Shown here: positions 34,555 through 43,552 of the stretch, piece after piece
How the letters are laid out: every line of letters begins with the position of its first letter
How positions within the stretch are numbered: the first letter of the stretch is position 1
Assembly (NCBI GenBank): GCA_000169395.1
Contig: AAXZ01000011.1
Span: 1 to 64,000, forward strand
Direction: 5' to 3'
DNA from: Rhodobacteraceae bacterium HTCC2150
GTDB taxonomy: Bacteria; Pseudomonadota; Alphaproteobacteria; Rhodobacterales; Rhodobacteraceae
Length of the DNA stretch: 64,000 nt
Made by a program: the position numbers and the translations under genes
The notes under the pieces: generated by a model
Seen by the model: only the letters and a program-made list of their open reading frames with translations
Database searches by the model: none
Told to the model about the DNA's origin: nothing

Positions 34555-35186
34555 ATGACTGGCAAGGAAAAGACGGGCAGATGACAAAAACAATCAAAGG
34601 AATCTCAGCACCTTTGCCGCTGGCCAACGTCGACACGGACGTGATCATGCCCAAGCGGTTCCTGATCACGATCACCCGCGAAGGATTGGCGGATGGCACA
34701 TTTGCCGATCTGCGTTTTGACAACGAGGGGGCCCGGCGCCCTGACTTTATCTTGAATAAGGCACCTTGGACACAGGCCAATATTCTGGTGGTGGGTGACA
34801 ATTTCGGCTGTGGATCCAGTCGCGAACACGCCGTTTGGGGCATGCGTCAGCTTGGTATTGATGCCTGCATCGGCACAAGTTTCGCCGGAATATTCTACGA
34901 CAACGCCCGCAAAAACGGATTGGCATTGCCGATTGTCTCGCATCAGACGCGTGATTTACTTTTACGATTTGCCGACGATGACAACGGTGCCGAGATTGAA
35001 ATTGACCTAATTAACCGCACGATTACAGCTGGTGACATTGACGCGCCATTCGAGATGGACCCCGCGACACAAACAGCGCTGATCCGAGGGCGCGATGACA
35101 CGTTGGACTCGTTAGAACATGCAGGTGCGATCCGAGAATATGAGGCGGGATTAAAAAGCAAGATGCGGGTCAGCGTCATCAAGTAG
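34551..35186 (+). CDS. Aconitase-family small subunit (LeuD paralogue)
   Basis: 201-211 aa swivel domain that completes the hydro-lyase. NVDTDVIMPKRFL (residues ~25-37 of the long form) and GDNFGCGSSREHAVWGM are diagnostic. ATG 34551 overlaps the LeuC-type stop by four bases and suggests coupling; ATG 34581 aligns better with the usual LeuD start. Both are possible. Confidence 0.85.
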   Translation: MNDWQGKDGQMTKTIKGISAPLPLANVDTDVIMPKRFLITITREGLADGTFADLRFDNEGARRPDFILNKAPWTQANILVVGDNFGCGSSREHAVWGMRQLGIDACIGTSFAGIFYDNARKNGLALPIVSHQTRDLLLRFADDDNGAEIEIDLINRTITAGDIDAPFEMDPATQTALIRGRDDTLDSLEHAGAIREYEAGLKSKMRVSVIK

Positions 35187-35205
35187 ACCAATAAGGAAAC
35201 ACAGA

Positions 35206-36090
35206 TTGGACATCAGACAGTTGGAATGCTTCGTCGCCGTCGCGGAAGAACTTCACTTCCGACGGGCAGGCGAACGGTTGGGGTTGAGCCAATCCGCCTT
35301 GTCTGAACGGATTTCTGCATTGGAACATGAACTTGGTGCACGGCTGTTTTTCAGAACGACACGGCAAGTCAGCCTCACCCAAGCGGGATCGGAGTTTGTT
35401 CAAGATGCAAAACGGATTCTGGCTGATATCGAAAAGTCGATCTCCAACGTGCGCCACACAGCCGAATCCGACCTACGCCACATCCGCGTCAGTGGTGTCG
35501 ACGAAGCGATTTCAATGCTGTTGCCCAAAGCTCTGCTCGCGTTTCGCGAGGCGGACCCAAAGGTTCATGTGCAGGTCTTGGAAACCGCGTCGTCCGAACA
35601 ACACGCGCAAGAGTTGATCGGCCATCGCACCGACGTGGCCTTTGTGCGCACCCCTCAACAAGACGATTTCGTCACCAGTGAGCTGCTGCATCGCCAGCCG
35701 GTTTTAGTCGTTCTTGCCGATACCAATCCTTTGTCCAGCGCTGCGACTCTGTCCGCGTCCGATATCGCCGACCAACCGATTGTCGGCTACCCAAAGCACG
35801 CCCGACCGATCCTTCACGAAGCCCTATGGAGCGGTTTTCGGAAAATTGGGGCGCAACCAAACATTGTCTGCGAGATCATTGATAAGTCCACAATGTTGCA
35901 GTTTGTAGCTCAGGGTCTCGGAATCGCATTGGCCCCTGCCTGGGTCAAGAATATCGCCCCGACGGGTGTTTCCTTCGTCCCGTTTGAACCATGCGAAAAC
36001 CAAATTGAACTCTATATTGCTTTTCGAAAATCGGGGAATTCAGACACCGTGAAAAGGTTCGTCGATACCGTAAGAACAATCACAGTCTAA
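35206..36090 (+). CDS. LysR-family transcriptional regulator
   Basis: 294 aa. HTH MDIRQLECFVAVAEELHFRR, then LGLSQSALSERISALEHELG (residues 1-60), and a periplasmic-binding-protein-like effector domain with FVAQGLGIALAP near 235. Start is TTG at 35206 with AAGGAAA upstream. It ends the hydrolase-LeuCD operon and probably activates both this operon and the divergent TRAP genes. Confidence 0.88.
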   Translation: MDIRQLECFVAVAEELHFRRAGERLGLSQSALSERISALEHELGARLFFRTTRQVSLTQAGSEFVQDAKRILADIEKSISNVRHTAESDLRHIRVSGVDEAISMLLPKALLAFREADPKVHVQVLETASSEQHAQELIGHRTDVAFVRTPQQDDFVTSELLHRQPVLVVLADTNPLSSAATLSASDIADQPIVGYPKHARPILHEALWSGFRKIGAQPNIVCEIIDKSTMLQFVAQGLGIALAPAWVKNIAPTGVSFVPFEPCENQIELYIAFRKSGNSDTVKRFVDTVRTITV

Positions 36091-36399
36091 TTATCAAACA
36101 ACATGATTTTCTTCGATGGCAAAGCGCCACTGCTCAATGCATATGTCACAAACGCGTGGGTCGCCAAATTCTGGAAGCAGCCGTTACTAAAAAAGTCGTC
36201 AAAGTCTGGAATGTCCCGCACACCGTGAATTCGCTGAGCATCAGATTTTGCAGTTGCAGCCAATGTCCGCAATGCGGGCCGCTAGTGCGGCATTCGAGTA
36301 CACTCGCGAACGGCAGGAATGGGCCGGCAGCGTTGAGTGAAATGTTGATTGTTCAGCTTTATGAGGTTTCGTTCTCTAAACAGTCTTTTATTGTGAACC
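36091..36399. repeat. Intergenic with dispersed repeat
   Basis: Contains the second copy (36217-36270) of the 54-bp repeat found at 28649-28702, followed by GC-rich CGGGCCGCTAGTGCGG. No gene recognised between the convergent LysR and VOC genes. Confidence 0.7.
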
Positions 36400-37284
36400 T
36401 TACTGACGCTCAAAGAAGCGCATGATTGTATTGGCTGTAAGAGATTGATTGGTCAAAACCACACCGTTTTCGACAGCACAATGATCGACTTCACTTTTGA
36501 TAATGTAATCCAAGAGTACACTCAGATCGCCGGTTGTGAAGTCCATTCCGGCGATACTTGGGGTGTCTTCGTTGCGGACTTGATCGGTAAGAGATCCAAT
36601 GTCGTTTTCCAAGGCAACAGTGTTTAGTACCCTTAGCACGCCATTGGCCGTCTGGTATTGAAAGCCGCCTTTCAAAACCTCGAAGCTTTTGTACAAGCCA
36701 CCTAACTGTGTCTTGAGGGCTGCATGGTGCCTTTCATGTGCAACAATATTCACCCCACAAATGCCGTTGACTGTGTTCGGGTGCTCTAGCCATTCAGGCA
36801 CATAGATAAGTTCGGGGCGATGTTGTTGGCATAGAAAGAACGACAATCGTGGGAAGTTGGTATCGGGCATTAGCGCCAGCGTGGTTTTTGTGCGCCCCTG
36901 GGTACCGTCCGGCAGGATTACATCGCGGCCAAATTCTAAATGTCCGGCGACAACTAAATCGGCTTTCTCCGCATGTTTAGCATCCTCCACTGAATTTGTG
37001 CTGTGCAGAGCAGATAGGGCTACGCCTTCGCGGATATTCAAATGCTCATAGACATGCCGTCCGAACCGAAAATCCCCCGCAGGCACTTTGTCCAGCAAGG
37101 TGTCATCATAGATGCCCATGATCTCGAGGAGGCATCCGTCAAACATCGCAAGGCTCGTACTTGTGCCCCACGGATGCTTCCCGATGGCCGTCATGTTGAA
37201 GCCCAAAGATATCAGGAGTTCGCGTAGCGCATCTATATCGTGGGTTGCAAGCAGCGGGTGATCAATTCCAAAAGAGGCGTTCAT
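36400..37284 (-). CDS. VOC-superfamily protein (Glyoxalase_3 type)
   Basis: 294 aa. Glyoxalase_3 fold features: GIDHPLLATHDIDALRELL at the N-terminus (His8 as possible metal ligand), LGFNMTAIGKHPWGT, a long central part with LEIMGIYD (Glu) and FFLCQQHRPELIYVPEWLEHPN. Substrate unknown. The ATG at 37284 overlaps the stop of the acetyltransferase gene by four bases. Last gene of a five-gene cluster starting with a LysR regulator. Confidence 0.75.
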   Translation of the reverse strand: MNASFGIDHPLLATHDIDALRELLISLGFNMTAIGKHPWGTSTSLAMFDGCLLEIMGIYDDTLLDKVPAGDFRFGRHVYEHLNIREGVALSALHSTNSVEDAKHAEKADLVVAGHLEFGRDVILPDGTQGRTKTTLALMPDTNFPRLSFFLCQQHRPELIYVPEWLEHPNTVNGICGVNIVAHERHHAALKTQLGGLYKSFEVLKGGFQYQTANGVLRVLNTVALENDIGSLTDQVRNEDTPSIAGMDFTTGDLSVLLDYIIKSEVDHCAVENGVVLTNQSLTANTIMRFFERQ

Positions 37285-38015
37285 GAGGATATTCTTTTTG
37301 TTTGAACAAAACTGACGCGTGCCGGGCCCCGCAAGCTGGCCTTTGATCCAACAGCAACCATGCCCTCGGGGATGTCCTCCACAACAATTGAACCCGCTGC
37401 GATATTGGCATGCGACCCGATGGTGATGCCGCCCAATAGGATGGCTCCTGCACCGATCACCGCACCTGAGCCAACATGTGGATGGCGATGTGCACCACTA
37501 TCATTCAGTGTGCTGCCAAGGGTTACGTTGTGCCAAATCGATACGTCTTCACCGATCACGGACGTCTCACCGACAACAAAGCCTAAGCCGTGGTCAAGCC
37601 ACAGCCCTGCGCCGATCTTTGCCGCAGGGTGAATGTCTGTCGCGAATGCCCGCCCGGAACTGACCTTGATCGCGAGAGATAAGTTTGTGTCACCGTCCAC
37701 CCAAAGTTTGTGTGCAACGCGATGCGCCATGATTGCCTGCACACCCCGCGAGAACAGCAGTGTCGCCGACTGGCCGCCTGGTTCAAAATTACGACGCGCG
37801 GTTTCGGCAATATCATAGAGGGTTGTCTCCACCAGCTGGCTATCTGAAGCATAGACCGAATGAACGACGTCCCCAATGGTAGCGCTGTTGCAAAGCTGAC
37901 TGAACAAAGCCCCTGCCAATTGTGGGAAATTCTCAAAGGCGCTGAGATTAAGCACCTGCGCCAATTGAGGGTTACCGTTCAGTAATGCTTGGACGTCATC
38001 AACCAGTTTCATCAA
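37281..38015 (-). CDS. Serine O-acetyltransferase-like hexapeptide-repeat transferase
   Basis: 244 aa. N-terminal helical domain of the CysE type, then left-handed beta helix from ~130 with DIHPAAKIGAGLWLDHGLG (catalytic DH pair), VIGEDVSIWHNVTLGS and HPHVGSGAVIGAGAILLG. Acetyl-CoA-dependent acylation of serine or a related hydroxyl is expected. Located in a catabolic cluster rather than with cysteine genes, so the acceptor may be another compound. AAGGAG precedes tandem ATG codons at 38015 and 38012. Confidence 0.8.
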   Translation of the reverse strand: MMKLVDDVQALLNGNPQLAQVLNLSAFENFPQLAGALFSQLCNSATIGDVVHSVYASDSQLVETTLYDIAETARRNFEPGGQSATLLFSRGVQAIMAHRVAHKLWVDGDTNLSLAIKVSSGRAFATDIHPAAKIGAGLWLDHGLGFVVGETSVIGEDVSIWHNVTLGSTLNDSGAHRHPHVGSGAVIGAGAILLGGITIGSHANIAAGSIVVEDIPEGMVAVGSKASLRGPARVSFVQTKRISS

Positions 38016-38024
38016 TTCTCCTTT

Positions 38025-39533
38025 TCAAGAAACATACCCGAAAGCGATGCGCGGTTTTGGTGCGCTGTCAAGCCAGACACTCTTGGCAGAGGTGTATTCC
38101 ATCAAGGCATCCGTTCCACTAGAACGCCCAAAACCAGAATTAAGTGAACCGCCAAAAGGTGAGGAGACATGGATCGCCTTATAGCTGTTGATCCAAAACG
38201 TACCCGCACGCACAGCGTCGGCCATTCGGTGTGCACGTCCTACATCTGCAGTCCACACAGCACCAGCCAGTCCAAAATCGGTGGCGTTAGCGAGCGCGAT
38301 AGCATCGGTTTCGTCTTCGAACGGGATCGCAGTGACGACCGGGCCAAATATTTCCTGCTGCGCCGCCTTTGCTGCATTGGACAATCCGTTCAGGATGGTT
38401 GGCGGCACGAAGTAGCCTTGTTTTCGGATATCGGTACGCGTGAGAACCGACGCGCCTTCGTTTTTAGCAAGTGCCACCATATCGCTGACGTGCGCGAATT
38501 GGCGGGCGTTGCTGATCGGGCCAACTTCTGTGGCTTCATCCAGTGGGTCGCCCAGTTTGATGTTGTTCATGCCCTTGGACAGCATCTCGACCAACTCTGC
38601 GTGAACGGATTTATGCACGAGCAGACGTGACCCAGCCACACAACTTTGTCCCGCGCCAGAAAAGATCGCCGCTTGGGCTCCAAGACATGCGTGTTCGAGA
38701 TTGGCGTCGTCAAAGACGATGTTCGCAGACTTACCACCAAGTTCCAGTACGGCGGGCTTCAACGCTTCGGCCGCGGCAACCGCCACCCGCTTACCCGTTT
38801 CCGGTGAGCCAACAAAGACAACTTTGCGGACCGCCGCGTGCGCGATTGCGGCCTGTCCTGATGTTGGACCCAAACCGCAAAGCACGTTAACCAAACCAAC
38901 AGGCAAGCCGACGCTTTCTGCAAGTTTAACGAGGGCGACAGTTGTGATTGGTGTCAATTCGCTAGGCTTGATCACCACACCATTGCCTGTCGCAATGGCT
39001 GGCGCGATTTGCCATCCAGCAGTGAAGATAGGTGCATTCCAAGGCGTGATTTGGAATACGACACCAAGCGGTTTGCGTTGCGTGTAGTTCAGGTGACCAG
39101 ACGGCACGGGGATAACCTCGCCATGCATTTTGTCGGCCCAGCCTGCATAATATGCGAACATCTCTGCGACCTTGGTGACTTCAATCCGGCAATCACGGAT
39201 CGGCTTGCCTGCGACAATCGCCTCAATGGTGGCCAGTGGTTCGACATTCGCACTAACCGCCCGCGTGATGTCTTGCATCACCTGACCCCGCGCGGCAGCG
39301 GAGATAACCTTTGCCCAACCGACCTGCGCATTTTGTGCAGCGTCACAAGCCTTATCAGCCAACGTTTCGCCCGCATCAGGATAGGTGAGCAAGACCTCTT
39401 CGGTGAAGGGATCAATCAGTTGTACGTCTGCTCCGGTTCCCTCGGTCAAAACGCCGTTGATCAGGCTTTTTGGATGCGCGCCAAGCCCAAGAGCAGCCAT
39501 CGCTTCGAGTAGTTTTTGTTTACGTTCTGACAT
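38025..39533 (-). CDS. NAD(P)-dependent aldehyde dehydrogenase
   Basis: 502 aa. TPWNAPIFTAGWQIAPAIA, catalytic Glu in LELGGKSANIVF (~residue 265) and catalytic Cys in GAGQSCVAGSRL (~300) are intact, with EIFGPVVTAIPF and SPFGGSLNSGFGRSSG near the C-terminus. Oxidises an aldehyde to its acid. It lies 9 bases before the acetyltransferase and 1 base after the beta-hydroxyacid dehydrogenase, so all belong to one transcript. Substrate not predictable. Confidence 0.9.
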   Translation of the reverse strand: MSERKQKLLEAMAALGLGAHPKSLINGVLTEGTGADVQLIDPFTEEVLLTYPDAGETLADKACDAAQNAQVGWAKVISAAARGQVMQDITRAVSANVEPLATIEAIVAGKPIRDCRIEVTKVAEMFAYYAGWADKMHGEVIPVPSGHLNYTQRKPLGVVFQITPWNAPIFTAGWQIAPAIATGNGVVIKPSELTPITTVALVKLAESVGLPVGLVNVLCGLGPTSGQAAIAHAAVRKVVFVGSPETGKRVAVAAAEALKPAVLELGGKSANIVFDDANLEHACLGAQAAIFSGAGQSCVAGSRLLVHKSVHAELVEMLSKGMNNIKLGDPLDEATEVGPISNARQFAHVSDMVALAKNEGASVLTRTDIRKQGYFVPPTILNGLSNAAKAAQQEIFGPVVTAIPFEDETDAIALANATDFGLAGAVWTADVGRAHRMADAVRAGTFWINSYKAIHVSSPFGGSLNSGFGRSSGTDALMEYTSAKSVWLDSAPKPRIAFGYVS

Positions 39534-39534
39534 C

Positions 39535-40401
39535 TCAAACGCCCTTTGGATTGTGTTTTACAATTGCATTGAAATCATCGCTGTCGGAAATGTCAGTCGA
39601 TGCATTCAGCCAGATGTTTGCGATCTGTTCAAAGCCGCACAGATCAACACCTGAATTTTTAGCTAGATCAAGCGCAAGGCCCACGTCTTTGCGCATCAGA
39701 CCCATCGTAAAGCCAGAATCAAACGCGTCGTTCAATACCCATTTAGGGAAATTGACTTCGCTTACACCACTGCGACCAGACCCTGCATTGATCCCTTCCA
39801 ACAGGTCTGCGGGGCTGACCCCAGCGGCCTGACCCAAACGGATCGCTTCACCGACCAAGACAAGATTGGCCGCACACAGCATGTTGTTCGCAATTTTGGC
39901 GGCATGACCCGCACCTGAATCACCAACCTTAACCGTCTTTGAGGTAATGATATCCAAGGCAGGTCGCATCGTTTCAATCGCGTCAGCGTCGCCGCCCAAT
40001 AACATCGTCATCGTTCCCGCATTGGCCGCCTCCGGGCCACCGCTTACAGGACCATCAACAAAGGCAAACCCATGTTCTGCGCCTTTAGCACACATGGCTT
40101 GAGACGTTGCAGGCTCAGACGTTGAGGCATCTAAAATAACTGTGCCAGCCTGAATATCGGGTAAAATTTCGGCCATCACGGCCTCGACCACGGCGGCCTT
40201 TGGCAATGAAAGAATGATAACGTCACAGGCTTTGGCCAATGCACCAGCAGAAGCGGCCGTGGTTGCACCAAGGGTCGCCATTCTACTGCTGATTTCAGGG
40301 ATTGGATCAAAACAGGTCACTTCAAACCCGTTTTTGCCAAGCTGGGACGCCATGCCGCCGCCCATGTTTCCGCATCCGATAATTCCAAGCCGCATTGCCA
40401 C
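39535..40401 (-). CDS. Beta-hydroxyacid dehydrogenase (3-hydroxyisobutyrate dehydrogenase family)
   Basis: 288 aa. Rossmann GIIGCGNMGGGMASQL (residues ~6-21), substrate loop FVDGPVSGGPEAANAGT, catalytic Lys in GHAAKIANNMLCAAN and the C-terminal KDVGLALDLA. Reversible NAD(P)-linked oxidation of a beta-hydroxyacid or semialdehyde reductant; the pairing with an aldehyde dehydrogenase suggests a hydroxyacid to semialdehyde to acid pathway. Start could also be the Met at 40395. Confidence 0.88.
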   Translation of the reverse strand: MAMRLGIIGCGNMGGGMASQLGKNGFEVTCFDPIPEISSRMATLGATTAASAGALAKACDVIILSLPKAAVVEAVMAEILPDIQAGTVILDASTSEPATSQAMCAKGAEHGFAFVDGPVSGGPEAANAGTMTMLLGGDADAIETMRPALDIITSKTVKVGDSGAGHAAKIANNMLCAANLVLVGEAIRLGQAAGVSPADLLEGINAGSGRSGVSEVNFPKWVLNDAFDSGFTMGLMRKDVGLALDLAKNSGVDLCGFEQIANIWLNASTDISDSDDFNAIVKHNPKGV

Positions 40402-40471
40402 TGATCCTTACATGTGTTTTCGCGACTATGCCGCATTCGCTTGGCGCAATAAATATCAACTGATGAATCTC

Positions 40472-40494
40472 TTCGTTGCGCTGAATGCAACGAA
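40472..40494. promoter_or_regulatory. Perfect inverted repeat, candidate LysR operator
   Basis: TTCGTTGC (40472-40479) and GCAACGAA (40487-40494) form 8-bp arms around 7 bases, in the gap between the LysR gene and the beta-hydroxyacid dehydrogenase. Related half-sites GCAACAAA lie upstream of the LysR start at 41417-41424 and 41449-41456. Confidence 0.6.
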
Positions 40495-40499
40495 AAGAT

Positions 40500-41402
40500 T
40501 CAAGTAAATGCGGACATAGATTTCAAATGCTTGAGCAAAAGCTGGGCCGCCTGCGGAAGCTTTCGACCTTCTTTGCGAATAAGAGACGATTTCCCATCTT
40601 GGAAAACCGCACGAGGGATCGAACGCGCAACCATCAGCCCTGCGGAAAGTTCGCTTTCAACAACGAACCTTGGCAAGATTGTACAGCCCATGTCGTTGCG
40701 CACAAACGCCTTTAAAGCAGCGATCGATCCGGTCTCGACCACCGCGCGCAACCTCACCCCTTGTTTTGCTTCGACGGCGGTAATCATCGCTCCAATCCCA
40801 AAACTCTTTGGGGGAACTGCACATGGCATCTCAGCAAGGTCATCCAATGAAAACGGTTGTTCGTTGTCATATGATCCGCCGCTTTTTACCAGCCCCACAA
40901 GTGGTTGCGCGCAAGAGGTTTGAACCCTCACCAGCGGGGTCTTAGGGACATTATATGCCAATCCCAGATGCGCCTGCTCCGAGGTAACTTGATGTACGAC
41001 ATCCTCAGTTGATCCAACCGACAGTGAAAATGTGATATCTGGGAAGGCCAAAGAGAATGCTGCCAGTGCGTTGTCGAAGAGATCGCCAACAAAACCTTCA
41101 CCAACAGCAATCGAAACGTTGCCGCGCTTCATTCCTGCAATAGCATCAAATTCAGATTGAAGTAGATCAAGCGCGCCTTCTTGCTGTGAAAGAAAGGAGA
41201 TTAACAATTCGCCTGCCTCTGTCGCGCGGACACCAAGCCGTCCACGTTCGACTAGTGTCGTTGCCAACACTTTTTCGAGCGTAGAAATGTTGCGACTAAC
41301 GGTTGAAGGCTCCAAAGCGAGTTGTTCAGCGGCGGCACGCAGCGTTCCACACTGAACTGCGGTCAGGAAGCAGGAGGTTTGTCTTGGGTCAAGGCTTTGC
41401 AT
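40500..41402 (-). CDS. LysR-family transcriptional regulator
   Basis: 300 aa. HTH near the N-terminus (CGTLRAAAEQLALEPSTVSR, residues ~18-37) with the recognition helix PSTVSRNISTLE, then an effector domain (MKRGNVSIAVGEGFVGDLF; FVRNDMGCTILP). First of a co-directional cluster with the dehydrogenases, acetyltransferase and VOC gene. The inverted repeat directly downstream suggests it regulates them, and half-sites upstream suggest autoregulation. Confidence 0.88.
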   Translation of the reverse strand: MQSLDPRQTSCFLTAVQCGTLRAAAEQLALEPSTVSRNISTLEKVLATTLVERGRLGVRATEAGELLISFLSQQEGALDLLQSEFDAIAGMKRGNVSIAVGEGFVGDLFDNALAAFSLAFPDITFSLSVGSTEDVVHQVTSEQAHLGLAYNVPKTPLVRVQTSCAQPLVGLVKSGGSYDNEQPFSLDDLAEMPCAVPPKSFGIGAMITAVEAKQGVRLRAVVETGSIAALKAFVRNDMGCTILPRFVVESELSAGLMVARSIPRAVFQDGKSSLIRKEGRKLPQAAQLLLKHLKSMSAFT

Positions 41403-43098
41403 ACTCGATGCTTAACGCAACAAAGCGATCGTGATCAATGCGTTTGATGCAACAAATAGGAGATCTAAACCGCCAACAGCAGACATGCTGTCAGCTGTAG
41501 CGAAGCGCAGATTTATCTCCTAGTTGACGTTAAAGTGCCAAATAATAGAAATTTACCACCACTGTCTGCTTCGGGAAGATTTTAGAGCTCGAGTTGAAAA
41601 GTATCGAACGGCAGCTAAGGGCCGGACAAGCGTTTAAACAATTCGCTTAAGTTTGGGCTCGGTATAAAATTCGTTAGTTGTGATTCTACTGCAACACAAA
41701 ATTTACCTAAACCTGCTTCCTATATGCTCTCGGATTTTTTTGGCACGAAATCCGACAAATTCAAAAAGCTAGTATCTTATTGATTTTATGTGAAAAATGG
41801 CGCCCCCACACGGAGCCGAGATAGCAGTTTAACCTGTTGTTTATAAGTAATATTAATATCCACTTGGGTTCGACTAATCAACAAAAGTGGTTCGCAATTT
41901 GGTTCACCAAAAATTGGCTCTCAGTGCAATTAGATTTCCGTTCCTTCGGCCATATTTGAACGCTTCTGAATAGGGCGTTCAAGTATGAAATCGGGAGGCA
42001 AAGGTAATGGTGGCCGTTTGTGAACGCATTGCTTGATCTGAAGTTTCGCAACATTGTCTTCCTGCCTATTCACGATGCTTTTTTTGTAGATGTGGAGCAT
42101 GAGGATCAGGTGAAGGACGCATAATCACTCATCGATTTTTGGCGGTATCACCACTCAAAGCAACCTCCAAATATGCTTTTGATGCAATTTATCTATTTTT
42201 TATAATTACTTAGCTTAATCAGATTTCGAATTTCGCCCCTGAGGGATGATTTATGCATTAAAAACATATTCTTAAAGGTAAAATAATCTAGCTAACCCTT
42301 ATGATAATACGAAACGGAAATTGCAAACAAACCTGAGCTTTCCCTATTGGAAAAACAAGAAGACGTGAGCCACATTGATGGTGAACCAAATTGCGAACCT
42401 GACTAGATTGCCGGTCAAGGTTCGCTGTCTTATCAAATTGTTGGTTAGTTTTGGTTCTCTGGACGCATTGGGTGGGTAGGAAAGAAGGTTGCAAACAAAG
42501 CGGGCGATTAAAGTAACCTTGCCTACTCTCGGGGTGCTGAAAAGTGAGCCAGTTGATCAGGTAGTTGGGTAAGGAAAGTTTTAGGGGGAATTACGAAATG
42601 ATCGTGGCGATCGCAGTCTACAACACTAATGGCGGAAAGCGGACCTTCATTGCGAGTGCACTGACTGGCGAGCGGTTTTGCGAAAGCTGCCGTTCAACGA
42701 GTTGTTAAATTCACAAATGCTGCGAACGATCTCATGATTTAATGAGTCCACATCGGACCTGTTGAAATTGCGCTGCGTACGCTCGTCGCTGCATGAAGGG
42801 AGATCTGGACATTCAAGCGGGTCTTAACAAAACGATGGGGCTTAGAATCACACCGTGGACATTACTGCCCTTTTGAGCGCTTCAACAAAATTTGCTAATT
42901 CTGAATAATTCTGACGCACAGGCCAAAGGCAAGTCGGAATTCGATCTCACCAAGACCAGTGGCTGAGGGCCGCCTCTCGATTACTTGGCATGAAAATTCA
43001 AACATATTAGGTCGTTAGTCTAAATTTCCAAATCTAACAGGCTGCAGAACCAAGCAGCGCTTTTCATCAGAAGTGCTTACCAAAATGTCGCCTTGCTA
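41403..43098. other. Gene-poor gap of about 1.7 kb with remnants
   Basis: No intact gene recognised. Around 42015-42123 a 35-codon plus-strand frame, VNALLDLKFRNIVFLPIHDA, then FFVDVEHEDQVKDA, stop, looks like the C-terminus of a lost gene. 42622-42745 is a diverged copy of the repeat at 15255-15385. The minus-strand ORF at 42288-42494 has no support. The base composition is AT-rich, as in other decayed regions of this window. Confidence 0.5.
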
Positions 43099-43122
43099 TT
43101 TGTAATGTTATAACATAACAAA
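43099..43122. promoter_or_regulatory. Zur box
   Basis: A 24-bp palindrome with one mismatch pair: TTTGTAATGTTA followed by TAACATAACAAA. It matches the alphaproteobacterial Zur operator pattern (GTTATGTTATAACATAAC type) and lies 28 bases before the zur start, so the whole zinc operon should be repressed when zinc is ample. Confidence 0.85.
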
Positions 43123-43150
43123 TACTGAAGTTGATGATTGGAGAGGCAAA

Positions 43151-43552
43151 ATGGGTGAACGGGGTGAAGCGCTGCGAGCGGAGATTCTTAGCATCTTCGG
43201 CATGCAATCCGAACCGATTTCGGCCTATGGCTTGCTAGATGAGTTGAAAAAAACCAATGCGAAGATCGCACCGCCAACAGTGTATCGTGCCCTTTCCGCT
43301 CTGGTGAATGGTGGTCGGATTCATCGTTTAGAATCTTTGAACGCTTATGTTGTGTGTCAGCATGACGATCATCAGAATGCGCCGATCCTTTCCATTTGTG
43401 ACGACTGTGGCACCGTAGAAGAGACCATTGCGCTCGACCTTGTTGCCGACATTTCTTCAAACATTGGACAAACCGGTTTTGTGGCCGAACGTCATATGAT
43501 CGAGGTTCATGGAACCTGCGGTTCATGCACGAGCGAGAAAGCACCAAAATGA
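43151..43552 (+). CDS. zur: Zinc uptake regulator, Fur family
   Basis: 133 aa. Winged HTH with KIAPPTVYRALSALVNGG (residues ~38-55), a metal-site stretch CQHDDHQNAP and two CxxC pairs (SICDDCGT and GTCGSC) that hold structural zinc. Short Fur-family length and the adjacent znu genes identify it as Zur. GGAGAGG precedes the ATG. Its stop overlaps the next ORF by four bases, so it is the first gene of the operon and autoregulated through the palindrome upstream. Confidence 0.92.
   Translation: MGERGEALRAEILSIFGMQSEPISAYGLLDELKKTNAKIAPPTVYRALSALVNGGRIHRLESLNAYVVCQHDDHQNAPILSICDDCGTVEETIALDLVADISSNIGQTGFVAERHMIEVHGTCGSCTSEKAPK

Noticed and set aside
42288-42494. 68-codon minus-strand ORF
   Set aside because: No ribosome site, no family resemblance, located in a decayed gap.
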